Part shown: in pieces, positions 1 to 8,640 of the stretch
How the letters are laid out: each line of letters begins with the position of its first letter
Position numbering within the stretch: the stretch's first letter is position 1
From: Faecalicatena_A orotica
GTDB lineage: Bacteria > Bacillota > Clostridia > Lachnospirales > Lachnospiraceae
Strand: one strand, 5' to 3'
Assembly (NCBI RefSeq): GCF_040545875.1
Contig: NZ_JBEPMR010000009.1
DNA: 64,000 bases
Position numbers and translations under genes: made by a program
Notes under the pieces: model-generated
Told to the model about the DNA's origin: nothing
The model's input: only the letters and a program-made list of their open reading frames with translations
The model's database searches: none

Positions 1-243
1 TCCCGTAATCCTTATCTGGTCAGCATGTACAAGTCTATAGAATGCCCGTTGGCGTGCTATCGTAATCAGCTCAACCAGCTGGCCTATGAGGAGTGTTTTC
101 AGGAGCATGATATGGGGAGTGGCTCGGAACACCACAAGTCCATATTTAATATGCTGAAAAACCACCTGCCGCTGCTGGCGGAGGATGAGATGCGCAACGA
201 TATACAGCGAATGTACGGGACAATGTCACGGCTGAGAAAGTAA
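1..243 (+). CDS. GntR-family regulator, FCD domain C-terminus (partial)
   Basis: The frame is open from the first base of the window, so only the last 80 residues of a longer protein are present and the start lies upstream. The visible part is helical. It has a His-containing segment (SEHHKSIFNMLKNHL) followed by a final helix (DEMRNDIQRMYGTMSRL). This matches the last helices of FCD ligand-binding domains of FadR-type GntR regulators, where a His in this region helps bind metal or ligand. The DNA-binding domain is out of view. Its position just before the TRAP/sugar operon suggests it controls that operon, which is an inference. It could also be an unrelated all-helical protein tail. Confidence 0.6.
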   Translation, partial: SRNPYLVSMYKSIECPLACYRNQLNQLAYEECFQEHDMGSGSEHHKSIFNMLKNHLPLLAEDEMRNDIQRMYGTMSRLRK

Positions 244-253
244 AGACATGTTT

Positions 254-312
254 CGAGGTATAATGCTCGCACTTGGCGAGGTATTTAACGAGTTTAGTAT
301 TTATGGTAAAAT
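254..312 (+). repeat. Dispersed repeat, full copy (hairpin plus promoter)
   Basis: The left half carries two CGAGGTAT units (254-261 and 277-284) and a CTCGC/GCGAG hairpin. Positions 261-286 match 50152-50177 with two differences. The right half, 278-312, matches 49283-49317 at 31 of 35 positions. The right half contains a promoter-like arrangement: TTAACG at 285-290, 16 bases, then TGGTAAAAT (extended -10) at 304-312. Confidence 0.6.
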
Positions 313-385
313 ATAATAATTGGAAGATAAGGCACTTTACAGTGAGGATACCGGTCAGGTTCCCATTGCAGGGGGCCTTATTTTT
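313..385 (+). ncRNA. Candidate small RNA or structured terminator
   Basis: A long hairpin spans 327-381. ATAAGGC (327-333) pairs with GCCTTAT (375-381), CAGTG (339-343) with CATTG (364-368), and GGATACC with GGTTCC, allowing one bulge. A T-run follows at 381-385. Transcription from the extended -10 at 304-312 would start near 319 and give an RNA of about 65 bases. The simpler reading is a terminator for the upstream regulator gene. No RNA family is recognised. Confidence 0.35.
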
Positions 386-562
386 ATACATATAATTCTA
401 TTACAAATCGGCAGTATCCCCCACAAAAGAACCTATATTTGTTGAAAATGTACACTGTGAAAGAAAAAAATAAAAATTAAAGTGCAATATGAACAATAAA
501 TTGAAGTAAATGCTTTCCAACACAAACAAAAAAAGCAAAAAATATGAATAAAAGCACTTATT
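386..562. other. AT-rich intergenic stretch
   Basis: This is the part of the gap between the regulator and the sugar operon that lies after the structured RNA and before the promoter. It is A-rich and holds no plausible gene on either strand. The operator of the FCD regulator would be expected here, but no clear palindrome stands out. Confidence 0.4.
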
Positions 563-592
563 TTGACACAGTTTCTGTTAGATTTATATAAT
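563..592 (+). promoter_or_regulatory. Promoter of the TRAP/sugar operon
   Basis: A perfect TTGACA (563-568) and TATAAT (587-592) are separated by 18 bases, about 49 bases before the aldo/keto reductase start. This would be the main sigma-A promoter for the operon that follows. Confidence 0.65.
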
Positions 593-640
593 TGTGAAAG
601 AAGAAAGGGAGAAACTAATAAAAAACAAAGGAGGTCAGCT

Positions 641-1507
641 ATGGAATATAAGACAATGCGGAACAAAACGAAAGTTCCAATGCTTGGGCTGGGTTGTTAT
701 AAGTCAGAGGCAGAGGAAGGAATCCGTGCAGTGAGAAGTGCCATTGAAGTGGGATACCGGCACATTGATACGGCAAACTTTTATGAAAATGAAGTATATG
801 TCGGCAAGGGTATACGTGAGAGTGGCATTGAACGGAGTGAGCTTTTTGTAGTGAGCAAGATTTGGCCGACCAGCTATAAAACACCTGAAACCGCTGTAGA
901 ATACAGTATGAAGGCTTTAAACATCGACTATATAGACATGTACCTGCTGCACTGGCCCGGCCTGAATGAGTATGCACGTTATCATGCCTTTGAAGCCTTA
1001 CTAAAGTATAAGGAAAAAGGATATTTCAAAGAAATCGGTGTCTCCAATTTTAAGAAAGAACATCTGGAAGCCCTGACAGAAAAATTTGGTATTGTGCCAG
1101 TTATGAACCAGATTGAACTTTCTCCCTGGCTGCAGAAAAAGGAAGACTATCAATACTGTCTGGAGAAGAACATTACGATGACCGCCTGTGTACCGTTTGC
1201 AAAAGGCTGCATCCTGTCGGAGCCACAGTTAGAACGGATTGCTGAAAAGCATAATAAAAATGTCGGACAGGTCATATTGAGATGGAACATTCAGCGGGGG
1301 AATTGTGTCATTCCAAAATCATCGAAGCCACATAGAATTGCAGATAATTTTAACATATTCGATTTTGAACTGGACGAAGAGGATATGTCAGTAATCGCAG
1401 GTATGGAGAACGGGAATTCATACTGCAGTGATTCATCGGTATTCACCGGTGATTTCTGGAACATAGAGGAGCATTTACTGGACAGGGAAAAAGGGAGGAT
1501 ATCATGA
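641..1507 (+). CDS. Aldo/keto reductase
   Basis: This 288-residue protein belongs to the NAD(P)H-dependent aldo/keto reductases, cytosolic TIM-barrel enzymes that reduce aldehydes or ketones to alcohols. The catalytic tetrad is visible as D43, Y48, K73 and H104 (DTANFYEN, SKIW, LLHWPG). The cofactor loop is at IPKSSKPHRI. The start at 641 is chosen because AAAGGAGG ends 6 bases before it; the frame is open further upstream but without a ribosome site and across the promoter. It is the first gene of the catabolic operon, and its stop overlaps the next start. Here it probably reduces or oxidises a sugar-derived carbonyl. The substrate cannot be told from sequence. Confidence 0.88.
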   Translation: MEYKTMRNKTKVPMLGLGCYKSEAEEGIRAVRSAIEVGYRHIDTANFYENEVYVGKGIRESGIERSELFVVSKIWPTSYKTPETAVEYSMKALNIDYIDMYLLHWPGLNEYARYHAFEALLKYKEKGYFKEIGVSNFKKEHLEALTEKFGIVPVMNQIELSPWLQKKEDYQYCLEKNITMTACVPFAKGCILSEPQLERIAEKHNKNVGQVILRWNIQRGNCVIPKSSKPHRIADNFNIFDFELDEEDMSVIAGMENGNSYCSDSSVFTGDFWNIEEHLLDREKGRIS

Positions 1508-2532
1508 ATTTAAAGAGAATTACCGCTGCAGGCTGTGCAGCCGCAATGATTTCCGTTTTACTTTTAAGCGGCTGCCAGAAAAAGGAAGTGGAAAAAGTGG
1601 ATCACGGGGTGATCAGGATTGCCTACAATAACGCAGAAGATTACCCACATTATAAGGCTCTTGAATGGGCCTCCGAAGAGATTGAGAAAGTAACGGACGG
1701 AAGATTTACAGTAAAGATTTATTCAAACGGAACACTTGGAGACCAGAGGGCGGCACTTGAACTGACTCAGAATAATGCAGTTCAGATGTGTGTTGCGAAT
1801 GCTACGATTGTGGAAAGTTATAACAGCGATTTTTCTGTCCTGAGCATGCCGTTTTTGTTCAAAGACAGTGGCCATCAAAGAGAGGCATATACCAGTGGGA
1901 TTCTGGATGATCTGTTTGATTCCACATCGGAATATGATTTTAAGATCGTCGGGGCGTTTGGCTCTGGTTCCAGAAATATTTTCTGCGACAGAGAAGTACG
2001 TGAACCCGGGGACCTGAAGGGATTGAAGATTCGTGTCATGCAGTCTGACAATATGGTAAAAATGCTTCAGCTGATGGGCGGCACAGGAGTACCGATGTCT
2101 GCATCCGAACAATACTCAGCAATGCAGCAGGGTGTGGTAGACGGTGCGGAATCCAATGAGATTGATTATGTGGGCAAGAAGTACTATGAGGTGGCACCTG
2201 TATTTTCAAGGACAGAACATTGCTTCAGTACGGATTTTGTTGTGGCGGGCACACAGTTTCTGGATTCCCTTTCAGATGGTGACAGGGAACTGATAGAAGG
2301 CGTCATGAACGAGTGCGTTGAGAAGGAATTTGATTTCTGGGCAGAGATGGTAGAAGACAGCATTGAGCAGGCGCAGGCCCTTGGAATCGAATTTATCGAT
2401 GATGTAGATAAAGAAGCTTTTGCAGAGAGCTTTACAGAATTCCAGGAATCAATTGCAAACAGCAATGACATGACAAAGAGCGTTTATCAGGCAATTGTTT
2501 CCCTGAGATCGGAGGGACAGGAGAATGAGTAA
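1504..2532 (+). CDS. dctP: TRAP transporter substrate-binding lipoprotein (DctP), system 1
   Basis: This is the extracytoplasmic solute receptor of a tripartite ATP-independent periplasmic (TRAP) transporter, 342 residues. It starts with a lipoprotein signal: a basic N-terminus, a hydrophobic stretch and the lipobox LSGC with C24 as the lipidated Cys, so it is anchored outside the membrane as expected in a Gram-positive cell. The DctP family signature is present around LKGLKIRVMQSDNMVKMLQ; this Arg in known members contacts the carboxylate of the ligand. The start overlaps the preceding stop by 4 bases, and the gene is followed by its two membrane partners. TRAP receptors usually bind organic or sugar acids, which hints at an acidic substrate. 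Confidence 0.92.
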   Translation: MNLKRITAAGCAAAMISVLLLSGCQKKEVEKVDHGVIRIAYNNAEDYPHYKALEWASEEIEKVTDGRFTVKIYSNGTLGDQRAALELTQNNAVQMCVANATIVESYNSDFSVLSMPFLFKDSGHQREAYTSGILDDLFDSTSEYDFKIVGAFGSGSRNIFCDREVREPGDLKGLKIRVMQSDNMVKMLQLMGGTGVPMSASEQYSAMQQGVVDGAESNEIDYVGKKYYEVAPVFSRTEHCFSTDFVVAGTQFLDSLSDGDRELIEGVMNECVEKEFDFWAEMVEDSIEQAQALGIEFIDDVDKEAFAESFTEFQESIANSNDMTKSVYQAIVSLRSEGQENE

Positions 2533-3025
2533 AGTACGAAAGGTAACAGATAAGATTTTAGAAGCTGTATCTATATTTATTCTCGGGATCATGACCGTTC
2601 TTGTAGTCTACCAGGTTGTGACACGGTATGTTTTTAACAGCCCCAGTTCGTGGAGTGAGGCGGTTGTTACATATGGTTTTATCTGGCTGGCAATGTTCTG
2701 CGGTGCTTATGTGTTCGGAAAAAGAGACCATATGGCAATGACCTTTATACTGGATAAGTTCAAGGGTAAGGCGAAGGTGGCCGTTGAAATGATAAATGAA
2801 TTCCTGATACTCCTTTTTGCAGTGGGCGTCCTGCTGGTCGGGGGATACTTCGGCGCGTTAAAGCAAATGACACAGGCGGATTCAATACTGCCAATTTCTA
2901 TGGGGGTGATCTATATTGCCATTCCGGCTGCAGGGATCTGTATGCTTATCTATTTTATCTGCAATGAATGGGATTTGGTCCAGCGTCTGAAGGGCATGAA
3001 GGAGAAAGAAAAGGAGGAAGAGTAA
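2525..3025 (+). CDS. dctQ: TRAP transporter small membrane subunit (DctQ), system 1
   Basis: This 166-residue protein has four predicted membrane segments (about residues 15-37, 50-68, 87-109 and 128-148). It has the DctQ motif around FNSPSSWSEAVVTYGFIWLAMFCGAY and a cytoplasmic acidic/basic tail (KGMKEKEKEEE). It pairs with the large DctM subunit to form the Na+-driven permease. It overlaps dctP by 8 bases and is followed one base later by dctM, so the three genes are translationally coupled. Confidence 0.92.
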   Translation: MSKVRKVTDKILEAVSIFILGIMTVLVVYQVVTRYVFNSPSSWSEAVVTYGFIWLAMFCGAYVFGKRDHMAMTFILDKFKGKAKVAVEMINEFLILLFAVGVLLVGGYFGALKQMTQADSILPISMGVIYIAIPAAGICMLIYFICNEWDLVQRLKGMKEKEKEEE

Positions 3026-3026
3026 G

Positions 3027-4331
3027 ATGGATGTAGCTGTATTGGCGACAATAGTTATGGTAGCAGCTTTAATTTTATTTCTGATCATGGGCGTGCCAAT
3101 TGCAATTTCTATCGGATTGTCCTCGGCAATGGCAATGATGGTTATTCTGCCAGCAGATGTTGCGCTGGTAACATGTGCACAGAAAATGTTTACGGGACTG
3201 AATTCGTTCCCGCTTCTGGCGATTCCGTTTTTTGTACTGGCCGGGAACTTTATGAACAACGGGGGAATTGCCGTACGGATTGTCCGTCTTGCAGAGGCTC
3301 TGTGTGGGAAACTGCCGGGTCCCCTGGCACAGAGTAATATAGTAGCGAACATGTTCTTTGGGGCAATCAGCGGCAGCGGCAATGCAGCGGCGGCAGCAAT
3401 GGGCGGAACAATAGGGCCGATCGAGGGTGAGAGAGGCTATGCAAAGGAATATTCGGCGGCAGTTAACATTGCATCTGCTCCGACTGGAATGCTGATTCCT
3501 CCCAGCAATGCACTGATTGTATTTTCCACGGTTGGCGGTTCCGTTTCTGTAGCGGCCCTTTTTATGGGAGGTTATATACCCGGAATCTTATGGGGAATTG
3601 CAGTCATGATTGTAGCCGGTTATATGGCAAAAAAACGCGGGTATATCAATACAGAAAAAGTATCAGGGAGAATGAAGCTCCAGTATTTTGTACAGGCAAT
3701 CCCAAGCCTGATTCTGATCTTAATCATTATCGGCGGGATACTGAGCGGGATATTCACGGCTACCGAGGCTTCAGGAGTAGCTGTTGTCTACGCGATGGTC
3801 CTCAGCTTCATCTATAAAAGTATTACAGTCAGGGACCTTCCGAGAATCATTCTGGAGTCAGCGAAGACAACCGTTATCATCGTATTTTTGATTGGTGTTT
3901 CTTCCATCATGTCATGGATCATGGCATATACCAGTATTCCGGACATTATTGCCACAGCCATGCTGGCACTGACAAACAGTAAGATCTTGACGTTAATCAT
4001 TATTAATATTGTGCTCCTGCTGGTAGGTACTTTTATGGACCCGACACCTGCAATATTGATTTTTACACCGATTTTTATGCCAATCTGTGTCGGTTTCGGT
4101 ATGAGCCCGATCCACTTTGGTATCATGCTTGTTTATAACTTATGTATTGGAGCTATAACACCTCCGGTCGGAACCGTGCTGTTTACGGGCTGTAAGATCG
4201 GAAAGGTAACGATTGAACAGGTAATTAAGACATTACTTCCATACTTTGTGGCGATTATCCTTGTGCTGCTCCTCGTGACATATATCCCGGCTTTGTCAGA
4301 ATTTCTGCCGTCATTGAACGGTTACATATAG
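3027..4331 (+). CDS. dctM: TRAP transporter large permease (DctM), system 1
   Basis: This 434-residue, very hydrophobic protein of about 12 membrane segments is the transport subunit. Typical DctM features are the early LIFLIMGVPIAISIGLS segment, the conserved loop SGSGNAAAAAMGG, the IPPSNALIVFS hairpin and the late NLCIGAITPPVGTVLF segment, a pseudo-repeat of the inverted halves. It works with the preceding DctP and DctQ. Transport in characterised members is driven by a Na+ gradient. The length is normal for the family. Confidence 0.93.
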   Translation: MDVAVLATIVMVAALILFLIMGVPIAISIGLSSAMAMMVILPADVALVTCAQKMFTGLNSFPLLAIPFFVLAGNFMNNGGIAVRIVRLAEALCGKLPGPLAQSNIVANMFFGAISGSGNAAAAAMGGTIGPIEGERGYAKEYSAAVNIASAPTGMLIPPSNALIVFSTVGGSVSVAALFMGGYIPGILWGIAVMIVAGYMAKKRGYINTEKVSGRMKLQYFVQAIPSLILILIIIGGILSGIFTATEASGVAVVYAMVLSFIYKSITVRDLPRIILESAKTTVIIVFLIGVSSIMSWIMAYTSIPDIIATAMLALTNSKILTLIIINIVLLLVGTFMDPTPAILIFTPIFMPICVGFGMSPIHFGIMLVYNLCIGAITPPVGTVLFTGCKIGKVTIEQVIKTLLPYFVAIILVLLLVTYIPALSEFLPSLNGYI

Positions 4332-4342
4332 GAGGGACTTGG

Positions 4343-4771
4343 ATGACAGCGTGTTATTACTGCGAAAATGGCGAAGCTCTGAGAAGTCTCATGATTCATA
4401 TCACAGATGTAGAGAATGCATCCGTGTACCTGTACCGTGACCAGACGCATAGAGGAAAATGTATTGTTGTCTACCGGACAGCACATAAAACCGAGTGGTA
4501 TCAGCTTACAAAAGAAGAACAGGCAGAACTGATCCATGCAGTAAGCAGGACGGCTGAAGCTCTGAATAATGTATTCCATCCGGATAAGATTAACTACGCG
4601 ACATACGGGGATAAGGTAAATCACCTTCATGTACATATTGTACCGAAGTATAAAGACAGCCCCGACTGGGGATTGCCATTTAAGGACACCCGTCCGCCGC
4701 ACCTGCTGGAGGATGCAGAGTATGAAGAGCGGGCCAGGGCCATAAAGGAAGCCATAATGGATTTGAAGTAA
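4343..4771 (+). CDS. HIT-family nucleotide hydrolase/transferase
   Basis: This 142-residue protein carries the histidine triad H94-x-H96-x-H98 in the segment NHLHVHIVPKY, which defines HIT-family hydrolases or transferases acting on nucleotide alpha-phosphates. A CYYC pair near the N-terminus (C4, C7) resembles the zinc site of some HIT proteins. It lies between two TRAP transporters, 11 bases after the first dctM and 30 bases before the second dctP, so it is probably co-transcribed. Why a HIT protein sits inside a sugar-uptake operon is unclear; it could release a nucleotide-linked or phosphoramidate group from the substrate. Confidence 0.85.
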   Translation: MTACYYCENGEALRSLMIHITDVENASVYLYRDQTHRGKCIVVYRTAHKTEWYQLTKEEQAELIHAVSRTAEALNNVFHPDKINYATYGDKVNHLHVHIVPKYKDSPDWGLPFKDTRPPHLLEDAEYEERARAIKEAIMDLK

Positions 4772-4801
4772 TGAGTATAAGAAGAAAGTGGGAGGTAAAA
4801 G

Positions 4802-5809
4802 GTGAAGCGAAGAAAATTTGTAAATCTCATGTTAGTATTTGTATTCCTGTTTTCGATTGTTATGACGGCAGGGTGCGGCAGAAACAAGGACGGTGTCAGG
4901 CGTTTGAAGCTTTCTATCAATACGAACCAGTCACAGGTTGATATGGCGGAGGCTATGCAGGAGCGGATTAAGGAACTGTCAGACGGAAAGATGGAGATTG
5001 ATGTGTACGGGGACGGGCAGCTGGGCGGTGACCGGGAAGTTGCAGAAACCGTACAGTATGGAAATATCGATATGTGTATTGTTTCAACAACACCCGTTGC
5101 TGCATTTTACCCGGACCTGAATGTGTTTGATGCCCCGTTTCTGTTTAAAGATTCCGCACAGGCCCAGGAAATTCTGGATGGTAAGATCGGGCAGGAGATT
5201 GCGGCAGGGATGGAAGATATCGGATTTAAGGTACTGGGATTTCCTGAAAACGGATTCCGCCAGCTCTCAACTGCAGCGAAGGAGGTCCATTCACCGTCTG
5301 ACCTGAAAGGCCTGAAAGTCAGAGTCATGGAAAGCGAGGTACATATTGAAACATGGAAGGCCCTCGGAGCCAGCCCGACGCCGATGGCATTCTCGGAACT
5401 GTTTACCGCGCTTCAGCAGAAGACGGTGGACGGACAGGACAATCCATTTGTAACAGACAGGGATAACCGTTTCTATGAGGTACAGAAATACATTATCGAG
5501 ACAAACCATGTATATACCCCTTATCTGCTTCTGATGAGTAAAGACAGCTACGACAAGCTGACTGACGAGGAAAAAGAAATCATCGAGGAAGCAGGCGCCT
5601 ATGGTGTTTCGGTGCAGCGTGAAAAAACGGCAGAGTACGACAAGGACGCAGTGCAGGAGATGCAGGACAAAGGGGTTACCCTCATATCACTGACCGATGA
5701 GGAAAAACAGCAGTTTCGGGATGCTGTTTCGGATATTTACAGTCTGGTGGAAACAAAAGTAGAGCATCCCGAGCTGTTCAGGAAAATTCTGGAGGAGACA
5801 GCGGAGTAG
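4802..5809 (+). CDS. dctP: TRAP transporter substrate-binding lipoprotein (DctP), system 2
   Basis: This is a second DctP-type solute receptor of 335 residues. It begins at a GTG codon supported by GGGAGGTAAAAGG just upstream. The signal peptide ends in the lipobox MTAGC with C25 lipidated. The family signature LKGLKVRVMESEVHIETWKA holds the ligand-binding Arg. It is clearly a paralogue of the receptor at 1504 but diverged along its length, so the two systems probably bind different ligands or differ in affinity. Confidence 0.92.
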   Translation: MKRRKFVNLMLVFVFLFSIVMTAGCGRNKDGVRRLKLSINTNQSQVDMAEAMQERIKELSDGKMEIDVYGDGQLGGDREVAETVQYGNIDMCIVSTTPVAAFYPDLNVFDAPFLFKDSAQAQEILDGKIGQEIAAGMEDIGFKVLGFPENGFRQLSTAAKEVHSPSDLKGLKVRVMESEVHIETWKALGASPTPMAFSELFTALQQKTVDGQDNPFVTDRDNRFYEVQKYIIETNHVYTPYLLLMSKDSYDKLTDEEKEIIEEAGAYGVSVQREKTAEYDKDAVQEMQDKGVTLISLTDEEKQQFRDAVSDIYSLVETKVEHPELFRKILEETAE

Positions 5810-5835
5810 TTAAGGGAAAAGGAAGGAGTAAGGAC

Positions 5836-6333
5836 ATGTCCAAATTTTGGAAATTTTTAGATGAGCATGCGGAGGATATTATTTCAGCAACGCTTATGAG
5901 CGTGGCAACAATCGCGATCGTCGTGCAGGTAATCATGCGCTATTTGTTTAAAAGCTCGCTCTCCTGGTCTGAGGAGCTGGCAAGGTATGTTTTTGTGTGG
6001 ATGACTTTCATATCCATCTCTTACGGTATCAAAATGAGGAAACACGTAAAAATAGAGGCGGCGCTGTCATTGTTTCCCAAGAAAATCAGGCCGGTTATCG
6101 TAATCATCGGTGATGTCATCTCTCTGGGATGGTGTGTGTTCGTGGTAGTGACGGGCTGGATGCTGCTGGGAAAGGTAATCAGGTCCGGACAGGTATCCCC
6201 GGCGATGTCCATCCCGATGTATTTCATCTATCTGGCACCCGCCGTAGGATATATTTTATCCTCAATACGCTGCATACAGACAATCATCCTGCGTGTACAG
6301 AATTATAAGAAGGGGGTGGAAATGAATGATTAG
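5836..6333 (+). CDS. dctQ: TRAP transporter small membrane subunit (DctQ), system 2
   Basis: This 165-residue protein has four membrane segments and the DctQ motif around LSWSEELARYVFVWMTFIS. A strong site (AAGGAGT) precedes its ATG, and its end overlaps the next dctM by 8 bases. It is the partner of the receptor at 4802 and the permease at 6326. Confidence 0.92.
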   Translation: MSKFWKFLDEHAEDIISATLMSVATIAIVVQVIMRYLFKSSLSWSEELARYVFVWMTFISISYGIKMRKHVKIEAALSLFPKKIRPVIVIIGDVISLGWCVFVVVTGWMLLGKVIRSGQVSPAMSIPMYFIYLAPAVGYILSSIRCIQTIILRVQNYKKGVEMND

Positions 6334-7609
6334 TCTCGTACTCTTTGGTGTCATGATTATACTTCTGATTCTGAACGTACCCGTAGCCATTGCACTTGGT
6401 CTTGCTTCTCTTGCGGCCATCCTGTATTCCGGCGACCTGACGACAGGATATATTGTACAGAATCTGGTGACCAGTTCCGACTCCTTTACGACAATGGCGA
6501 TCCCGTTTTTCGTACTTGCGGGCGAAATGATGGGCGGCGGGGGCATCTCCAGACGTCTGATGGACAGTGCAAGGGTCTTCTTCGGCAGATTTACAGGCGG
6601 GCTTGCGATTGTGACCGTTGTAGTATGTATGTTTTTTGCAGCAATCTCCGGTTCGGGACCTGCAACGGTTGCCGCTGTGGGCGGTATGGTAATCCCGTCG
6701 ATGCTCGCGGCAGGTTATGACAAGAAGTTCACGCTGGCAGTAATTGCGGCGGCCGGAAGTATTGGTGTTATTATTCCACCGAGTATCCCGATGGTTATCT
6801 ACAGTGTATCCACAAACCAGTCGATTTCGGAACTGTTCATGGCTGGGTTCGTACCGGGAATCCTGATCGGCCTGACTCTGATTGCATACTCTTATTTCTA
6901 CTGCAAAAAGAGAGGGTATCAGGGGGACAAGGAGCCGTTTTCATGGAAAAGGGCCGGAAAAGTACTCTGGGATGCGAAATGGGCGCTCATCTGCCCGGTT
7001 ATTATTCTGGGAGGTATCTACGGTGGTATTTTTACACCTACAGAAGCGGCAGCAGTTGCAGCGGCATACGGGTTCATCGTTGGGGTATTTGTCTATAAGG
7101 AGCTGACACTGAAGGAAGCGGTCAAGGTTATCAAGTCAGCCGTGGTAACAACTTCCACGATCATGCTGGTTATCGGCTGTGCGGCCGTATTTACAAAGGT
7201 ACTGGCAGTCGCGAAGATCCCTACACTCGTGGCAAATGCGATTACCGGACTGAATGCCAATAAGATTGTGATCCTGATTCTGATCAATGTTGTCCTGATT
7301 TTTGTCGGATGCTTCATGGAAACGCTGTGTGCAATCATGATACTGGCGCCGATTTTCCTGCCGATCGTGACAGCAGTCGGTGTAGACCCGATTCATTTCG
7401 GAATCGTTATGGTCGTAAACCTTGCGATTGGATTTATCACACCGCCGCTCGGCATCAACCTGTTTGTCGCCAGCCGTGTCGGAGGGGCCCAGCTCTCAGA
7501 AGTGATTAAGGGGATTGTCCCGTTTATTGTAGTCATGATTATCGACCTGCTTTTGATTACATATCTGCCGGCAATATCCCTGTTCCTGCCAAAACTGTTT
7601 ATGCGCTAG
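6326..7609 (+). CDS. dctM: TRAP transporter large permease (DctM), system 2
   Basis: This 427-residue multi-spanning permease has the DctM hallmarks: LNVPVAIALGLAS at the first segment, ISGSGPATVAAVGG in the conserved loop, IPPSIPMVIYS at the hairpin and NLAIGFITPPLGINLFVAS near the end. The SGSGPATVAA form is the more usual family version; system 1 has SGSGNAAAAA instead. It forms the Na+-coupled channel with the small subunit that overlaps its start. Confidence 0.93.
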   Translation: MISLVLFGVMIILLILNVPVAIALGLASLAAILYSGDLTTGYIVQNLVTSSDSFTTMAIPFFVLAGEMMGGGGISRRLMDSARVFFGRFTGGLAIVTVVVCMFFAAISGSGPATVAAVGGMVIPSMLAAGYDKKFTLAVIAAAGSIGVIIPPSIPMVIYSVSTNQSISELFMAGFVPGILIGLTLIAYSYFYCKKRGYQGDKEPFSWKRAGKVLWDAKWALICPVIILGGIYGGIFTPTEAAAVAAAYGFIVGVFVYKELTLKEAVKVIKSAVVTTSTIMLVIGCAAVFTKVLAVAKIPTLVANAITGLNANKIVILILINVVLIFVGCFMETLCAIMILAPIFLPIVTAVGVDPIHFGIVMVVNLAIGFITPPLGINLFVASRVGGAQLSEVIKGIVPFIVVMIIDLLLITYLPAISLFLPKLFMR

Positions 7610-7652
7610 CAGGAAATTAAACAAGAAAACTTGAAAAATGGAGGCTTAAGCA

Positions 7653-8636
7653 ATGAAAGCAATTGTAGTAGATAAGAATTCAGCTGATGGTCTGGACTTC
7701 AGCATTCAGCAAAAGATTTTTGAAGAAAATGGAATTGAATTTGTTCTGGAAGATTGCCAGACAGAGGATGAGATTATTGAAAAGTGCAGGGATGCGGATG
7801 CACTTCTGGTCATATACCGGAAGATTACGCCGAGGATCATGGATGCGCTGACGAACTGTAAGGTAATTCTCAGGTATGGCATCGGATACGATGTTATTGA
7901 TGTGGATGCGGCAACAGAGCGCGGCATTAAGGTATGCAACAGCCCTACACACTGTTTGGACGAGGTCGCTACACATACCATTGCGATGATACTGGCAATG
8001 GAGCGGCAGATTGTATTTTTTAATGATCTGGTGAAAGAAGGGAAATGGCTTGCAAATGCAGGATTCAAGCCCCACCGTCTGGCATGCCAGACACTTGGCT
8101 TCGTAGGGTTTGGCAATATCGCCAGACGCACAGCGGACTTTGCAAAGGGATTTGGATTCCACATGGTGGTCTATGACCCGTACCTCGACGAATCTGTGAT
8201 AACCGATTACGGTGCTAAAAAGGCAGATCTGGATGAACTTCTGGAGGTTTCGGACGTCATTACGATTCACACACCTTTGTTTGACAGTACTTATCACCTC
8301 ATTAATAAAGAGACGATCGCAAAGATGAAAGACGGTGTTATGATCGTCAACACCTCACGAGGTCCGATTATCGCAGTGGATGACCTGATGGAGGCGGTAA
8401 AGTCTGGTAAAGTCCGCGCAGCAGCGCTGGATGTTGTGGAAAATGAGCCAGTCAGTGAGCCGGGGCACCCTCTCTTCGAGACGGGAAAAATCATCTGCTC
8501 CCCGCACGCCGCCTATAACTCGGTTGAGGCAGAGGAACAGATGATGGCAGTCCTCGCACAAACAGCGGTCGATATTTTGAACGGCAGGAACCCGGAAAAC
8601 ATAGTAAACAAAAAAGCATTAGGAATAGGAGCGTAG
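7653..8636 (+). CDS. D-isomer-specific 2-hydroxyacid dehydrogenase
   Basis: This 327-residue NAD(P)-dependent oxidoreductase interconverts a 2-hydroxy acid and a 2-keto acid. The Rossmann motif is LGFVGFGNIA (about 149-156), and the catalytic trio is R236 (TSRGPI), E265 (ENEPV) and H285 (SPHAAY). The length and layout match the phosphoglycerate dehydrogenase/CtBP branch without a regulatory ACT domain. It lies 4 bases before an HpaI-type aldolase, so it may reduce or oxidise a keto acid such as hydroxypyruvate or pyruvate made by the aldolase. That link is an inference. Confidence 0.9.
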   Translation: MKAIVVDKNSADGLDFSIQQKIFEENGIEFVLEDCQTEDEIIEKCRDADALLVIYRKITPRIMDALTNCKVILRYGIGYDVIDVDAATERGIKVCNSPTHCLDEVATHTIAMILAMERQIVFFNDLVKEGKWLANAGFKPHRLACQTLGFVGFGNIARRTADFAKGFGFHMVVYDPYLDESVITDYGAKKADLDELLEVSDVITIHTPLFDSTYHLINKETIAKMKDGVMIVNTSRGPIIAVDDLMEAVKSGKVRAAALDVVENEPVSEPGHPLFETGKIICSPHAAYNSVEAEEQMMAVLAQTAVDILNGRNPENIVNKKALGIGA

Positions 8637-8640
8637 AAAG

